Positions 26,255 to 37,415 of a DNA stretch of 64,000 nt are shown in pieces. Position numbers and translations under genes: made by a program. Position 1 is the stretch's first letter. Every line of letters begins with the position of its first letter. Under the pieces are notes generated by a model that worked only from the letters and a program-made list of their open reading frames with translations, had not been told where the DNA came from and ran no database searches. Origin of the DNA: Absidia repens (Eukaryota; Mucoromycota; Mucoromycetes; Mucorales; Cunninghamellaceae); contig MCGE01000010.1 of NCBI GenBank assembly GCA_002105175.1, forward strand, positions 1,302,001-1,366,000, written 5' to 3'.

Positions 26255-26894
26255 AGAGAAATGGACAATCAAAATCATGTATGTATATAAATGTGTGTGC
26301 GTAAATCTCAGAAAGATCTGTATCACCACAGCGAACGTTTTATGCGCATTGCCTTATATATGTTTATACCGCTTGTAAGTGAGCCTGTTTTTCGATTACA
26401 CGGCCTTTTTACTATGAAGCGAGATTGATAAATGACCTTGGGGTTCACCATGAATTCGCCCAAACTCATGGACGAGTGTGTTTGTACTATCGTTCAGTTT
26501 TTCTTTTTTTATTTTTGTCTACTTAGATAACTATATAAGCGATGAGTATAAAAGAGAATGAGCGATGCAATAGGACGATTCTTTATAAAAAAAATCACCA
26601 CCATCTTTTATTATATCTTTCATTTGAACCGAAAGCCCCTTGTTGCTTTCACTCGTTATTTTTTTTTCCTCTTCCTGCATCTTGGTGTTCTGCATGCTCC
26701 TTGACTCCTATTCTTGAAAAAAGTGGGTTGATCCTCTCCCCATTGCCACCCACCTCCTTGTTGCGGTCACCCTTTCTTTCTTTATAATGGAAATGTTGAA
26801 ACAATTTTTTTTCTTCTTTTTTCTTTCTCTTTCTCTTTGTTTTTTATTTATTTTATTGAAATAATAGTAGAATATGTATATATATATCTATAAA
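25831..26894. other. Gene-poor region with 56-A tract and promoter of the SGNH gene
   Basis: From 25850 to 26196 the sequence is unusually G/C-mixed for an intergenic region and ends in a pure run of 56 A (26197-26252). The last 300 bp are T-rich and lead into the SGNH hydrolase start. No coding region is supported. Confidence 0.55.
26197..26252. repeat. Poly(A) tract, 56 A
   Basis: The longest homopolymer in the window. It is an uninterrupted run of 56 A after 'gtgaacggtt'. It could be the tail of a retroposed sequence or a slippage expansion. I found no clear target-site duplication around it. Confidence 0.95.
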
Positions 26895-28599
26895 ATGGTG
26901 GTGATCGCTCTCTTGGGTCTGTTTACAGTTTGCATGGCAGTCAATACAATAGATCGCTGTCCCGAACTAGAGTCTGACATTCCTCCACCTAAAAATGTCC
27001 ATGATCTTCATCCCAGTCATATTAAAGTGACAGGGTGTATTGGCGATAGGTACATAATATAAATATATATATATACATATATATATAATATAAAAGTGGA
27101 TGTGATCTTTACTGACTGTCCTTTTTTTCTACGGTGTTTTAATTACGGCATTTAAAAAGTATTACTGCAGGTGTGGCGGCTAAAAATATAGATTCCCCTT
27201 ATGTTACTTTTGATGACTTTAAAGAATACAGAGGCTTAAGTTGGCTATGTGGAATTGTAAAGTTAGAAGCATATATTCTTGGGAAGGAATATGAGGATGA
27301 AGATTTTAACGATAAGTTGGGGGGGGGTTTAATTTTTGGTAGGATCCAGACGCTACCTCAATTTCTAACTACATCAAGCGCTATTCGCCTGGTATAATCG
27401 GGGGTTCAACTGGTGTTAGACAGTTACGTCTTTGTAAAGGTAAATGATCAGAACCTGAATTTTTTTTTTTTAACTGAAAGTTTCCATTGCTGTAGACACA
27501 TTTTTCTGCATGGACTACGGTCATGAGTAAGTGAATTGAAATTGAATTTCCGCTTTCATAATCCTTCTTCTCCCTTTTTTTACTCACCCATTCCCATTTA
27601 TCTTTTCTTGAAAAAAAAAAAGCTACAAACTCGACCAACACAATGCGGCAGTTCCTTCAGGCACAAGTAACACTATCATAGATCAAGTCAACTACCTCAG
27701 CAAATACATGGGTGCCGATTCCCCGCATGCTGATGACTGGAAGATCGTCAATCTATATCTTGGAACAAACGATATTTCTGTGTCATGCAATCCAACTTAC
27801 GGCGGTATCAATTACAAAAGAAATATTCAGAAGGGTCTGGAATTACTGAAAAAGAATGTCAACAAAGTCATAGTTAACGTGGGTAAGTTTTTTGATATAT
27901 ATATATCTGTATCTTACAAAGTCTGCTTTCATTGTTGCTGACATTTTCTTGCGTTGTATATATATAGTGGGACTTGCCCATACGGAACAAATTCCTGGTC
28001 TGACAGATAAAAAACAACCAGGTTATCGCAAACGCTTCGAAAACTCCAAACTGGATCCTCAGCGATTCGAATGCCTATGTTGCCGAGTCCCCATATTTGG
28101 AAAAATGGACATTTCGATGCATGTGGATCGGTTTAATCGTATCCTTCAACGTGTTGCCAAAGACTACGGGCCTGGTGGAACTCTTGGATCAGATACTTTT
28201 ACTGTGGTATACCAACCATTCAACTTGGACGTTTCTTCTCTCCCAGTGGAAGCAATCAGGTAAAAACAAAAATCGGGCAAGGAGGAGGAAGGGGGTGGGT
28301 AGAACGGCGACGGGAACTGCGAACTGATCCTTTTCTTCTTCTTCTTTTTATTGTAGCAACTTGGATGGTTATCATCCCAATACAGTCGCATACCGCTTTT
28401 TCTCTATGGTAAGTCATAATGATTATAACATAGATTGGGTCCCGGTGCATTAATACAAGGTTTTGATTTACTTGCTCCATTATAGGCATTGTGGTCACAA
28501 ATGTTCTTAAGCAAGGCTGAAAAAACATCAACACTGACCTATACAGAGGATACGGAAATCTTTTGCCCAATTGCATCTTCTAGAATTAGAACAGATTAG
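26895..28599 (+). CDS. Secreted SGNH hydrolase, phospholipase B1-like (365 aa)
   Basis: Eight exons: 26895-27049, 27160-27256, 27343-27439, 27496-27526 (31 nt), 27623-27882, 27968-28259, 28357-28408 and 28486-28599. A signal peptide (MVVIALLGLFTVCMAVN) is followed by the PLB1-like opening CPELESDIPPPKNVHDLHPS. SGNH motifs: GDSITAG with the nucleophile serine at residue 52, created exactly at the first intron join; GTND (174-177); and DGYHPN near the end with Asp314 and His317. The family cleaves fatty acyl chains from phospholipids or other esters outside the cell. It lacks the repeated catalytic units of the mammalian enzyme. An in-frame ATG at 26874 is possible but would spoil the signal peptide. 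Confidence 0.87.
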
Positions 28600-29000
28600 C
28601 CGGTCATCTTCCCCTATTTTTTTTTTATCTCTTTTTATTTTGTTGTTGTTTTTTACATGTTAGTATAGTATAGTGTACTAGTTAGCTCCTTGCTGAACCC
28701 CACCTCCTATTTACCCTCCCTCTCCCCTTGTTTTTGTGCCACATTCTTAGTTACGTTAAACCATTAATTGAATACATAAGAAATTTGAATAAAGAAAAGC
28801 CTATCATATCATGCAGTCAGATTGCTATTATTATGATATGGATGTCAACATAATGCTCTTTTTTATTGTGTGTGTGATGTTTGTATGTAGGTGTAGGTGT
28901 ATATTTAAAAGAAATAAGCATATACATTTCGCTATCAACTGTATGCAGCAAATGATGGATATGCTATACATTGAAAAAAAAAGTATCTACTGGTTATTGG
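28600..29000. other. 3' region of the SGNH gene
   Basis: T-rich 3' UTR with AATAAA at 28789-28794, then an A/T-rich stretch with no supported gene. The minus-strand gene downstream ends at 29001. Confidence 0.6.
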
Positions 29001-29289
29001 TTAAAGAAGAACAAACCAATTCTTCTTAGACTCATTGGTATGGTACAGTAATTCCGGAATCACTGTAAAAGACGAAGCTTTTTTTAGGTTAGGCTCTATA
29101 GCCATGTTTACATATTTAATAAAAATAACTTGGGCGGAACTCAAATGATGGTATAATATGTGAAGAGAGAATCTTACTTTTAGTATCATCTGTTGTATAC
29201 ACAATCTTTGATAAAATGATCTTGACTTCAAATAGAGTGTAATCCCGAAGGATGGCTCGGCGCGACTCATTGGAAGGAAAAGCAGGCAT
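29001..29289 (-). CDS. Putative small protein of 57 aa, two exons
   Basis: Exons 29289-29178 and 29062-29001, in frame across a 115-nt intron. The intron has a good donor (GTAAGA), a CTAAC branch-point-like motif about 30 nt before the acceptor, and a TTTTACAG acceptor. Exon 1 encodes MPAFPSNESRRAILRDYTLF and continues with a charged helical stretch; exon 2 encodes IPELLYHTNESKKNW and a short hydrophobic end. An in-frame ATG at 29367 would give a longer N-terminus (MPHFVVFEVRFFF). I do not recognise the family. The gene lies about 160 bp downstream of sulfiredoxin on the same strand. It could be a small conserved fungal protein or a chance frame; the splice signals favour the former. Confidence 0.4.
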
Positions 29290-29451
29290 AGGGATAGAAG
29301 GATAGGGGGAAATATTGAGTATTAAAGAGAAAAAAAAGCGGACTTCAAATACCACGAAGTGTGGCATTTGCTTCAGGGGCTGTCAAAAGAAAAAGAAATT
29401 GGCAAAAATATATTATACAATTTTATTTTGACTATGTAATAATAATAGCAT

Positions 29452-29961
29452 CTATGATTTGAATGGGGATGAAGCGCCTAGATATGTATTGATGACGGAT
29501 GGCGGGGTTTTAATCAATTTGGCTCGGATAGTGGATTTGTCTAATTCCTTATGTGCAGTATAGCGGTGGCATGCTCCCATTAAAAAGTAATAGTCTTCAT
29601 CTTTGTAATGTACATGATGAACATCCTATATATTGCCCGTGTATTTAAAAAAAATTAATTTTCATCTTCCTGGAATAAAAATCTTGTTGTTGTTTTTTTC
29701 TTTGGGACTTACAATAGGGGTCAACTCCAAATCATGATCAGGATCATTCAACTTTTGTTTCATTTCATCCACTTTGGATCGGTCTAATGCAGATTGGAAT
29801 GGCCGATTGATAGCCGACATTGGGATGTCATAAACCTTGAAAAAGAAAAAAAAAATTAAAAAAAGTTGCACATGTGGTATTTATGGTTGCTCGGGAAAAA
29901 AAAAATATACCTCTTTGATTGAATTGCCATGGATGGAAAAGTTGTCTACAGGTTCAGTCAT
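29452..29961 (-). CDS. SRX1: Sulfiredoxin (115 aa)
   Basis: Reduces cysteine sulfinic acid in 2-Cys peroxiredoxins using ATP. Three exons: 29961-29911, 29835-29713 and 29625-29452. The protein has the family order: VYDIPMSAINRPF, then a Lys/Asp-rich helix, then DVHHVHYKDEDYYFLMGACH with the catalytic cysteine predicted at residue 77, then RYTAHKELDKSTIRAKLI. The usual FGGCHR motif reads MGACHR here. Length matches Srx proteins of fungi and animals (about 115-137 aa). AATAAA follows the stop codon. The last exon is short and has no long frame of its own, so the gene is easily missed. Confidence 0.9.
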
Positions 29962-30069
29962 TTTTTTTTATTATTTATTTCTATTGAATTTAACAGATGG
30001 AAAAAATGAAGTTTATGGAAAGCGAGGGTCTTTTTATAGTGATAAGCCGGTAGTATGATCAAAAGCTGA

Positions 30070-30297
30070 TCAATGAGGGAAGGGCTTAATAAGCCTAGAT
30101 AACAGCCAATCAAGTTTATCCTTACTAAGGGAATCATCACCAGTCAGAAAATCAATTGAAGAAAGAATTGAAGCACCGCTGTAAACATTTTTGGTTCGAT
30201 TGTGCAACGAAGCCCGCTTCGTTTCAAAAGCAACTTTGTTCTCCTCAAATTTAAGGAGTAACCAAAGGATGATCTTCCCAAAGGCCATAAACAACAA
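30070..30297 (-). CDS. Possible small membrane-anchored ORF (75 aa), unrecognised
   Basis: Single open frame between sulfiredoxin and the reticulon gene. It starts MLFMAFGKIILWLLLKFEE, a candidate N-terminal membrane anchor, followed by a hydrophilic part with GASILSSIDFLTGDDSLSKD. Codon use looks more protein-like than random, but I know no homologue. It may also be part of the sulfiredoxin promoter region, since its stop is only 108 bp from that start codon. Confidence 0.28.
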   Translation of the reverse strand: MLFMAFGKIILWLLLKFEENKVAFETKRASLHNRTKNVYSGASILSSIDFLTGDDSLSKDKLDWLLSRLIKPFPH

Positions 30298-30589
30298 TAC
30301 TTAATAACAACAACACAAAGTGGCTAAAAAATGATAAACAACAATAAGTTATGCAGATTGTTTATTGTTAATATAGAATCAACAACAACAATAATAATAA
30401 ATGTGTAGTAATGAGTGTGAAAGTCTTTTTTTTTATACAGCATTTTAAAAATTTAAAACAGCGCCCCTCAAGAAAAATTTATTTAAAAAATGCTTTGATC
30501 AGTCTCTTTTATTTTTGATCTTTTTCTTCCACTTTCTTTTTTTTTTTTCAAAACACCACCAGTTTTTTATTTTTTTAAAAAAATACAAA

Positions 30590-32079
30590 ATGATTGACAT
30601 TCTTTCACCTTCTTTCACCAATGGACATAAGTATATGGGCAAATCCAACGTGACCACTGCGACGACACCTGCTGAAGGCATTGCACGTAAGTTACCTTTT
30701 TTTTTTTTTTGTAGCAGGAAGGGAAAGGGTTAAAAAAAAGAAGGTTGGTTCTTCTTTTGCTTTTTTGTTTTGAGACCTTGACAGTATTTTCTTCTTTTAT
30801 AGCACCCTCACCTAGGCTCTCTATGGATGAAAATACCTTGGCAATGCTGATGGAAGACAAGCAGCTTCAGGAAAATAAGCGAACAAGCGCGGTATTGGAC
30901 CAATCGATGGTAGAAGAAGAACCAGAAGAATTATTACAAACCATACAGGCCAATGATGATCAATCCACTTCAAAAAAACCTATCATTGATACTAGCATGA
31001 ACATGGTATCTGACGCTCATTACATTAATCACAACAAAAACTTCCCATATCAATCTCCTACTGCTGTGGAATTCGCACATGGTAATAGAAAAAAAAAAAG
31101 GTATTTGCATTTACTCTGGCGCATACTTAACTATTTTTTTTTTGTCCCTCTCATTCTAGATCCTTCGACCTACCTAGTCAACAAAACAAAGTCATTGGTT
31201 TATTGGGAATATCCATCACATAGTGCCGGTTTGCTGTGTTTTATTCTTGGTGGGACTTGGATGACTCGCTATTACTCGGTGCTGTATTTGCTTTCTGGCC
31301 TATTCACGGTGGTCACCTCCATCAATTGGATGTATGTCAATGTCAACTTCCACAGCCATCGCATTTTGAGTGGGAAACGCGCTGAAACGATCCTTCATCC
31401 TCACGGGTAAAAACTAGATATATACCGAAAAAAAATACGAGATATCTTCCCACACTGACTTTTTTATGACTTTGTATCTAGTGGTCGGTTATTGGCGCAA
31501 AAAAGAAGAACTTGGTTTACTGAAGCTCAAGTGGATCATGCATGCGAAGTGACCATGAATTTGATGGAGGGTATATTGAAACAAGTGATTGATCTGGTCC
31601 TTATTGAAGACAGCGTACGCTCTATTTATGCGGTGGGTATATCATTCATGGTGTGGACTTTAGCCAGTCTTCTTTCAATGAAAACGATGGTAATGGTCAT
31701 GACGGTGATATCATTTGTGGTCCCTCGGCTGTATTTGGAACATCAAGAAAAGGTCGATGCTTGGGTCCTGGAACGAAAACAAAAGGCGCACCTCTGGGCA
31801 CAACGCCACCACGCCCAATGTCAAACATGGTTACGGCAATATCATATTGCCGGGCAATATCTGATGGCTGGATTGACTGTATGTTATCAATCTCTCTCCC
31901 AATTAACACTCTTCTTATACGAGAAACAACAACAATGGATCAAGCAAAGACAACATGCTGCTACCGCCCTGAAACAAAAGGAAGTCCAGGCGCCTACTAC
32001 TGCTGATACTGCTGCTGATGATGATGTCGTGAAAACAGCTGCTGTGGATGAAGCTGATGATGCTAGTGTGGCGAATTGA
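30590..32079 (+). CDS. Reticulon-family ER-shaping protein (406 aa)
   Basis: Four exons: 30590-30686, 30803-31081, 31160-31406 and 31482-32079. The acidic N-terminal third (about 1-125) is followed by a reticulon homology domain: LVYWEYPSHSAGLLCFILGG begins the first hairpin, and a second long hydrophobic pair (YAVGISFMVWTLASLLSM, then MVMVMTVISFVVPRLYLEH) closes it. Reticulons bend ER tubules and insert as hairpins. The tail is Gln/Lys-rich and ends in an Ala/Asp-rich stretch. The Lys-Ser-Leu-Val-Tyr-Trp entry and the 'P-x-L-Y' end of the second hairpin fit the family. It is divergent from sulfiredoxin, 628 bp away. Confidence 0.85.
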
Positions 32080-32699
32080 AAATCGACCTGTTAATGTAAG
32101 ACATTGATATAGGTGGCGTCGTCCGTCGGTGGGCAAAAAAAAAAAAGCAAAAAAAAAAAAAAAAAAAAAAGCGCGAGGCTGAGGAATATATGATGACTTT
32201 GGATAAACGTTATATTCATACAATTCCCCATCTTCCCTTTTGCCTTATTATTTAGTATATTATATCTCTTTTTCTTATATATATATCTCATTTTATACAT
32301 ACCATCTTTGTGTAGTTTTTTTTTTTATCATTCTTTTATGTACTCAAATAAAATTCTTGTCTTTTGTTATTATTCAACCAAACACTATATGTTGTCACAT
32401 GAAGGGGTTGTGGGGATCTATAGGGGTGCAGGAATGATTGTGGTGTAATGGTGATGTCTCAGTAGCACCGGCGGGATTTAAATTACATTTCATGCGAGAA
32501 AAAAAGGCACATATTTCAGGGATGGGGAATATGACCATTGTGGATAAACGATCAAAAAAGATCTACGCTCCATTCATTAGTATATTGAAAAATACAAGTC
32601 TAAATTTAAATACTGGATAAATATAAATATCATACACAAATCAATTTTTTTTATATCATAAAACCCTCTTTTTTTTTCAAAAAGAAATCGTTATCGAGA
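32080..32699. other. Intergenic region
   Basis: Reticulon 3' end with poly(A) stretches near 32139-32170, AATAAA near 32347, then about 300 bp of A/T-rich sequence forming the promoter of the GPI protein gene. Nothing else is supported. Confidence 0.6.
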
Positions 32700-33538
32700 A
32701 TGCATTTCAAATACACCGCTTTACTAGTTACAATTGCTGTCCTTGGTGGTAAGTCATCATAATCAAATGCCATATTTTATTTCATGAATGTTCTAAAAAA
32801 ATAATGTATACTATAGTGAGTGCTGTTGAACCACAGGATAATCATGGGAAAAGTGTCAGTGCACCTTCAGCCAAAGGTCGCTCAGCCCAAGATATGGCAT
32901 TCAACCAATTCTATACCACTAAAGAAGAACAAGATACCAAAAAAAAGGCACCTGTTACTCAGGAAAAAGTGGAAATCGATGAAGATGAGAATGAACCGGA
33001 TGAAAACGAACCTGATGAGAATGAAAATGAGCCAGACGAAAATTCATCCAAACAAAAAAATGCCAAGGATCGTGAAGGCGGTAGGGAAAAAAATGATCCA
33101 GTGGAGGCATCATCGCCATCCAACAACAATGGTGACATAGCTGTGCAATCTACAAAAGGCAAAGAAACCCTACCCTCTTCTTCGGTAGCTGCTGCCCCTT
33201 CCCCATCTTCGTCCATGGCGCCACCTGTCGCTGCCACCTCTTCTGCCCCTGCCGCTAATCCTACCCAAGGCCCAGCCTCTTCGTCATCCGGTGCCGTTGC
33301 TGCCCCTGCTTCTACTGGTGTATCTTCCATTTCTTTGGAAAGCCTTAGTTTCCCTGCTGGCCCAAGCGGCGCTGCCTCCCCTGCTAGTGGTAAAGCGGCT
33401 GCTGCTACAGCCACAGGTCGCGGCGGTAGTCGTGGATTGGCTGCTAACAGAAGAAAAAACGCTGCTCCATCTGCCTACTCTGTCCCCACTAGTTTCTCTG
33501 TAGTCGCATTTGTCCTTGTCGCCGTTACTTTGTTTTAA
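32700..33538 (+). CDS. Secreted, probably GPI-anchored Ala/Ser/Pro-rich protein (256 aa)
   Basis: Two exons: 32700-32748 and 32817-33538. A signal peptide (MHFKYTALLVTIAVLGVSA) leads into a lysine-rich then acidic segment with tandem DENEP units (about residues 72-95), then a long Ser/Ala/Pro-rich region suited to O-glycosylation. The C-terminus has a small-residue stretch and a hydrophobic end (SVPTSFSVVAFVLVAVTLF), typical of a GPI-anchor signal. A cell-wall or plasma-membrane surface location is therefore likely. No enzymatic domain is visible and I do not know an orthologue. Such proteins diverge quickly. Confidence 0.8.
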
Positions 33539-33876
33539 GTCACTGTACACCTCCCATCCCCAACCCCTTTTCTTTTTTTTTAAAAAAAAAATTATTATCT
33601 ATATCCACCCTATTATTTTTTTATCCCATATAAATATGCATATATACGCACACACAGCAACAAAGAGTCTAATAAAAAAGATATCATTGGATTGTTTATT
33701 TTATTTTAATCACTTGACAAAAAAAAAAAAAAAAAAAAGAAATGCACATACAAAAATACACGGTATAAAATAAAAACTCGCCTTCCTCCCAAAAAAACAA
33801 CAAAAAACAACAAACAACACTATATACAATAAAAAAAAAACAATACTAGTCTAACGAGAGAGAGGGAATGGGCGAT
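33539..33876. other. Convergent intergenic region
   Basis: 3' ends of the GPI protein gene (+) and the carrier gene (-). Poly(A) run near 33719-33738 and several A-rich tracts. No gene. Confidence 0.7.
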
Positions 33877-35040
33877 CTAAAGTAAGAAGCGGCGGTAATC
33901 TTTGACGATTTCAAATACGGTCATGGAGATAGCTGTGGTTGGAATGGCCCAAATGACTCTTGCACCCAACCCTTTTGTCAATCCTTTCCATCGTCCTTCC
34001 AAGAGCCAGAGCTGTTTTGCAATTTGCCATGGTCCTTGTCGATAGGCCTTGCCTTGATCCGAAGCACTGACTTGCCATCTTGTTTTGATGATATCCAAAG
34101 GAGCCGACAGGGCGCTGCTGACCAAACTGGCGGTGCTGGAGGCCACCAGATAATACGTCCACGGTAAATGGGAAGCATAGTTATTCGTCGTCGTCGTTGA
34201 GGAGGTGGAGGAGGAGGAGGAGAAGGAGGATACGTTGGTGGTAGCGGCAGAAGTTGAAGAAAATGGCTGATTGTTGTTGTTGTTGTTGTTGTTGTCATTG
34301 TTGTTGCTGCTGAGGAGCGATTTCAGGTGTTCATAGGTGGCAAAATAGATCATGGTATGCGGTAAAAAGACAACCAGACCCATCCAGTAGCCTCGATAAA
34401 ACCCAGCCAAGCCTTCTTGTCGAAATATCTTTTTTGCTAATGGCCAAGCTGTGGCGGTATTGGTGGATCGTACGTGGTGAGAGGGTGGCTCATGGTTCAT
34501 GATTGTTTTTGCGGATGCTGATGTCGTCGTTTGCAATTGGTTCTTCAGGACTTCCATCGGCGTGAATAATGTCCCAGCCATGATTTCCGCCGCTCCGCCA
34601 GATAACATATGATTCGCCAACTTGTCGTGTGCTGCCAGATTGTGTTGATCCAAATAGCGTTTGCTGGCTTCGTAGCAAGAGAGGTAAACTGACAGCGCTG
34701 GGACTGAGAATAATAAGGTGACAGATAACCCACTATACAGTTGACGTGGCACTTTCCAAGCAGCTGATGAATGAGTAGTGTTCCCTTGTGTGATGATAAA
34801 CGTCAACCATTGTCCATAGGATTGACCTGGTGTTCTCGGTTGGTTGTTGGCTTGCAATCGGGTTTTGATGGTATCAACTATCATGATAAAAAAAAAAAAG
34901 GTGTGTGTATGTGTATGTCAGTACCGTGTGTTTCAGTGTACGATCCCTGTGGACAAGGAAGAATACTTACTTGGGTGCGTGCATAGTCTTGCTGATATAG
35001 CAGCTATACTGGAAGCAAACACAGTATATCCATCGGTCAT
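33877..35040 (-). CDS. Mitochondrial carrier family (SLC25-type) protein (356 aa)
   Basis: Two exons: 35040-34971 and 34877-33877. The first carrier signature is assembled across the intron as HPIDTIKTRLQ (P-x-D-x-x-K-x-R). The second repeat has FTPMEVLKNQLQ, and the third has SAPLDIIKTRWQ. Six membrane segments fit the three-repeat fold of the inner mitochondrial membrane. A low-complexity loop of about 45 residues, rich in N, S and T, separates repeats two and three, which lengthens the protein over the usual 300 aa. The substrate cannot be told from the sequence. The N-terminal SIAAISARLCTHP is characteristic of carriers without a presequence. Confidence 0.9.
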
Positions 35041-35191
35041 ATCAATCTCTTTTTTTTTAAGAGTAAAAAAAAAGGCAAAAGATAAAAAAAAACAGGTTCC
35101 CAAATTTTTCAGTGAGCGGAGTCCAAAAGAGGCATATCACTTCCTCTCAAGTCACAAATCAAAAGGGCAACCGCAGAAAAAACTCTTTCAT

Positions 35192-35224
<33 letters not shown>

Positions 35225-35263
35225 CAGGACGACCAATCGAATACCTACTGTTTCCATATCAGC
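35041..35263. promoter_or_regulatory. Bidirectional promoter, carrier / BUD31
   Basis: The two divergent start codons are 223 bp apart. A run of 29 T (35194-35222) lies just before the BUD31 start. No TATA box is evident. Shared control is inferred from arrangement only. Confidence 0.5.
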
Positions 35264-35888
35264 ATGCCGAAAATACGAACAACAAGAACAAAAAAGGCAC
35301 CAGAAGGCTTTGATGAAATAGAACCCACCTTGGAAGAATTCGCAAGAAAAATGAAGGATGGTAAGAAAAACAAACAATAATAACAGCAAAACAGCAAAAA
35401 ACAGAAAATTCAAACTAACTGAACCATCGTAACTTCTATGTGTATGTAGTTGAAAATGAACCACATGAAGGGAAGCGTGTGGTGGAAAGTACTTGGCCCG
35501 TCTTCAGAATTCATCATCAACGATCAAGATATATTTACGATTTGTATTATAAACGCAAAGCCATCTCTCGTGAACTGTATGACTATTTACTGAAAAACAA
35601 GTTTGCCGATGCCAACCTCATTGCCAAATGGAAAAAGGTAAGTGAAATAGGGGTTATGGGACATCGGGATGATGGTAAACTAACACTTGTCTGGTCTTTT
35701 TTTTTTTTTTTTTTTTTTCGTTGCTTTTAGTCTGGATTCGAAAAATTATGCTGTTTACGATGTATTCAACCTCGCGATACCAACTTTGGCACCACTTGCG
35801 TATGTCGTGTCCCAAAGAAAAACTGACAGAAGGAAAAAAGGTGGAATGTGTCCATTGTGGATGCCGTGGTTGTGCTAGTGGTGATTAG
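35264..35888 (+). CDS. BUD31: BUD31/G10 splicing factor, with a 1-nt frameshift near the C-terminus
   Basis: Small spliceosome protein with zinc-binding cysteines. Exons 35264-35360, 35450-35637 and 35731-35888. [21 protein letters not shown] and the [15 protein letters not shown] segment are nearly diagnostic. In the last exon the frame fails after CVCRVPK: the frame as written stops at 35824-35826 (126 aa). Shifting frame by one base at the CCC run near 35811-35813 restores the conserved cysteine-rich end ([18 protein letters not shown]) up to the stop at 35886-35888, giving about 147 aa, the family length. The gene is essential or important in most fungi, so a missing C in the sequence is more likely than a real mutation, but a pseudogene or second copy cannot be excluded. 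Confidence 0.9.
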
Positions 35889-36419
35889 TTTAGATCGTCG
35901 TCCTTTTTATATATAGCATCGTATGAGTCACTCTCCCCTCCTTTTTTTTTTTTTTTTTTTTTGCTACAATACAAATAAAACACAATTACAATGTAAAATG
36001 TACAATTTTTATGTGTAATTATGATGCATGACAATGGTGGATATGGAACGTGATTGAAAAATATGTTTAATCATGAGTGTGCCGGGTAAAAATAGGTTGA
36101 GCGGCGAATTTAGAGGGTGATTCATGCGGAACAAAAGAGGAACACGGTGAACTTTGAAAGGTGAGCCTTGGTGGTATGTTTTATATAGAAAAATGATGGA
36201 GAGATGAAGGGATATATATGTGTGTAGTCTTGGATCTGGAGGAAAGAAACACAAAATAGATGAAAGCGTGCCTCATGGATAAGACCATGTTGCAATTCAG
36301 CAAGGAACAATAAAGAAAACCTTGATTGTTGCAATTTTTTTATTATATTCATCTCACACTTGCAAAAAAGAAAAAAAAAAAAAAAAGATCTACTGGGTGT
36401 GAGGAGAAGGATTTGTTAA
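35889..36419. other. Intergenic region after BUD31
   Basis: BUD31 3' end with AATAAA near 35974 and a T run near 35941-35962, then A/T-rich sequence. Minus-strand frames at 36009-36352 look like chance. Confidence 0.6.
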
Positions 36420-37415
36420 AGTGTGGTACAGCCTAGGTTGAGAAATATGGAGGATAGACCGGGAAGAAAGCCAAGTCCCATATTAATTGACCTAGAACTG
36501 TCAGCCGCTCACTGGGCATCTGGAGGCGGTGTGGAAAGTAGTCATAGAAAAGCTAGAAAACAGTGCCAATGCTCTATTTGAAGCAGAACTATTGCTATCT
36601 ATGATAGCATGTGATTATAAAACGTCCAGTCAGTTCGTAGGGTACAGAGGGGGGGGGGAAAGCGGTCTTAGTGGGTGAATTAACAACTAAGTGCTTGGTA
36701 GGACAACTCACAAAACATATACAATAGCAACATTGTTCATCATCCTATTAAGTTAGAGGATGGGAAAAGGATCATATTTTATTGAAGCATATTGACATTC
36801 ATTAAAACTAAAGGAGAGGGTTTCATTATAATAAGTAATTTAATGGAAGGATCTATTGGAAGAAGCATGAAGAAAATTAACGTCAATCTAGAGAGTGATC
36901 ATCACCAATATAAAGGAGCTATTGAAAAATGAGAGCTGCAGTAGTCCACTGTAAAGTCGTGAGAGAGACTTGATGACATTAGCTATTGAATCACAACTAC
37001 GGTTTACACTAATTAAAAAAGTGATGGAGCAAGGAAAGAATCTATTACACATGACATGAACGTCATTAATGGGACATTTTTCATTGAAGTATGTAAAAAA
37101 GAGACATGTTTTATTCAGCTGTATATACAAACTAATACTAAAATAAGCTAATTGAGGCTCCATAAAGCCGACGAATGGTGCTCCTAAATCCTGAATCCAA
37201 AATGAAAGGGTTTCCCCATGCATGTTGTAATCCCTGAACTGAAATCCCTTCTAAACTAGTCCTGACATTAATCTATGATCAACACAGCCACAAGGCAGTC
37301 GAATGGTGAAGAACAAAGGAAAGAGAAAAAGGAAAGAAAATTGGAAGACGGGAGTAAATAAAAAATTCACGTGTGCGGGATTTGAAATGTTTTCTGTGGT
37401 GTCTTGTAATGGGGT
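36420..37415 (+). repeat. Dispersed repeat family, copy B
   Basis: One of the most complete copies. It contains 'cttggtaggacaactcacaa' (36695), 'gggacatttttcattgaag' (37072), 'gacatgttttattcag' (37102), the core with 'gaaagggtttccccatgcat' (37204) and 'cttctaaactagtcctgaca' (37248), and ends with a CACGTG-containing segment and 'gcgggatttgaaatgttttc' (37376-37395). The same end motif is found in copies A, C and D. No coding capacity is seen. Confidence 0.82.

Noticed and set aside
32430..32500. Possible degenerate tRNA (tggtgtaatgg followed by gggatttaaatt)
   Set aside because: The A-box pattern fits, but the T arm is poor and the acceptor ends do not pair.
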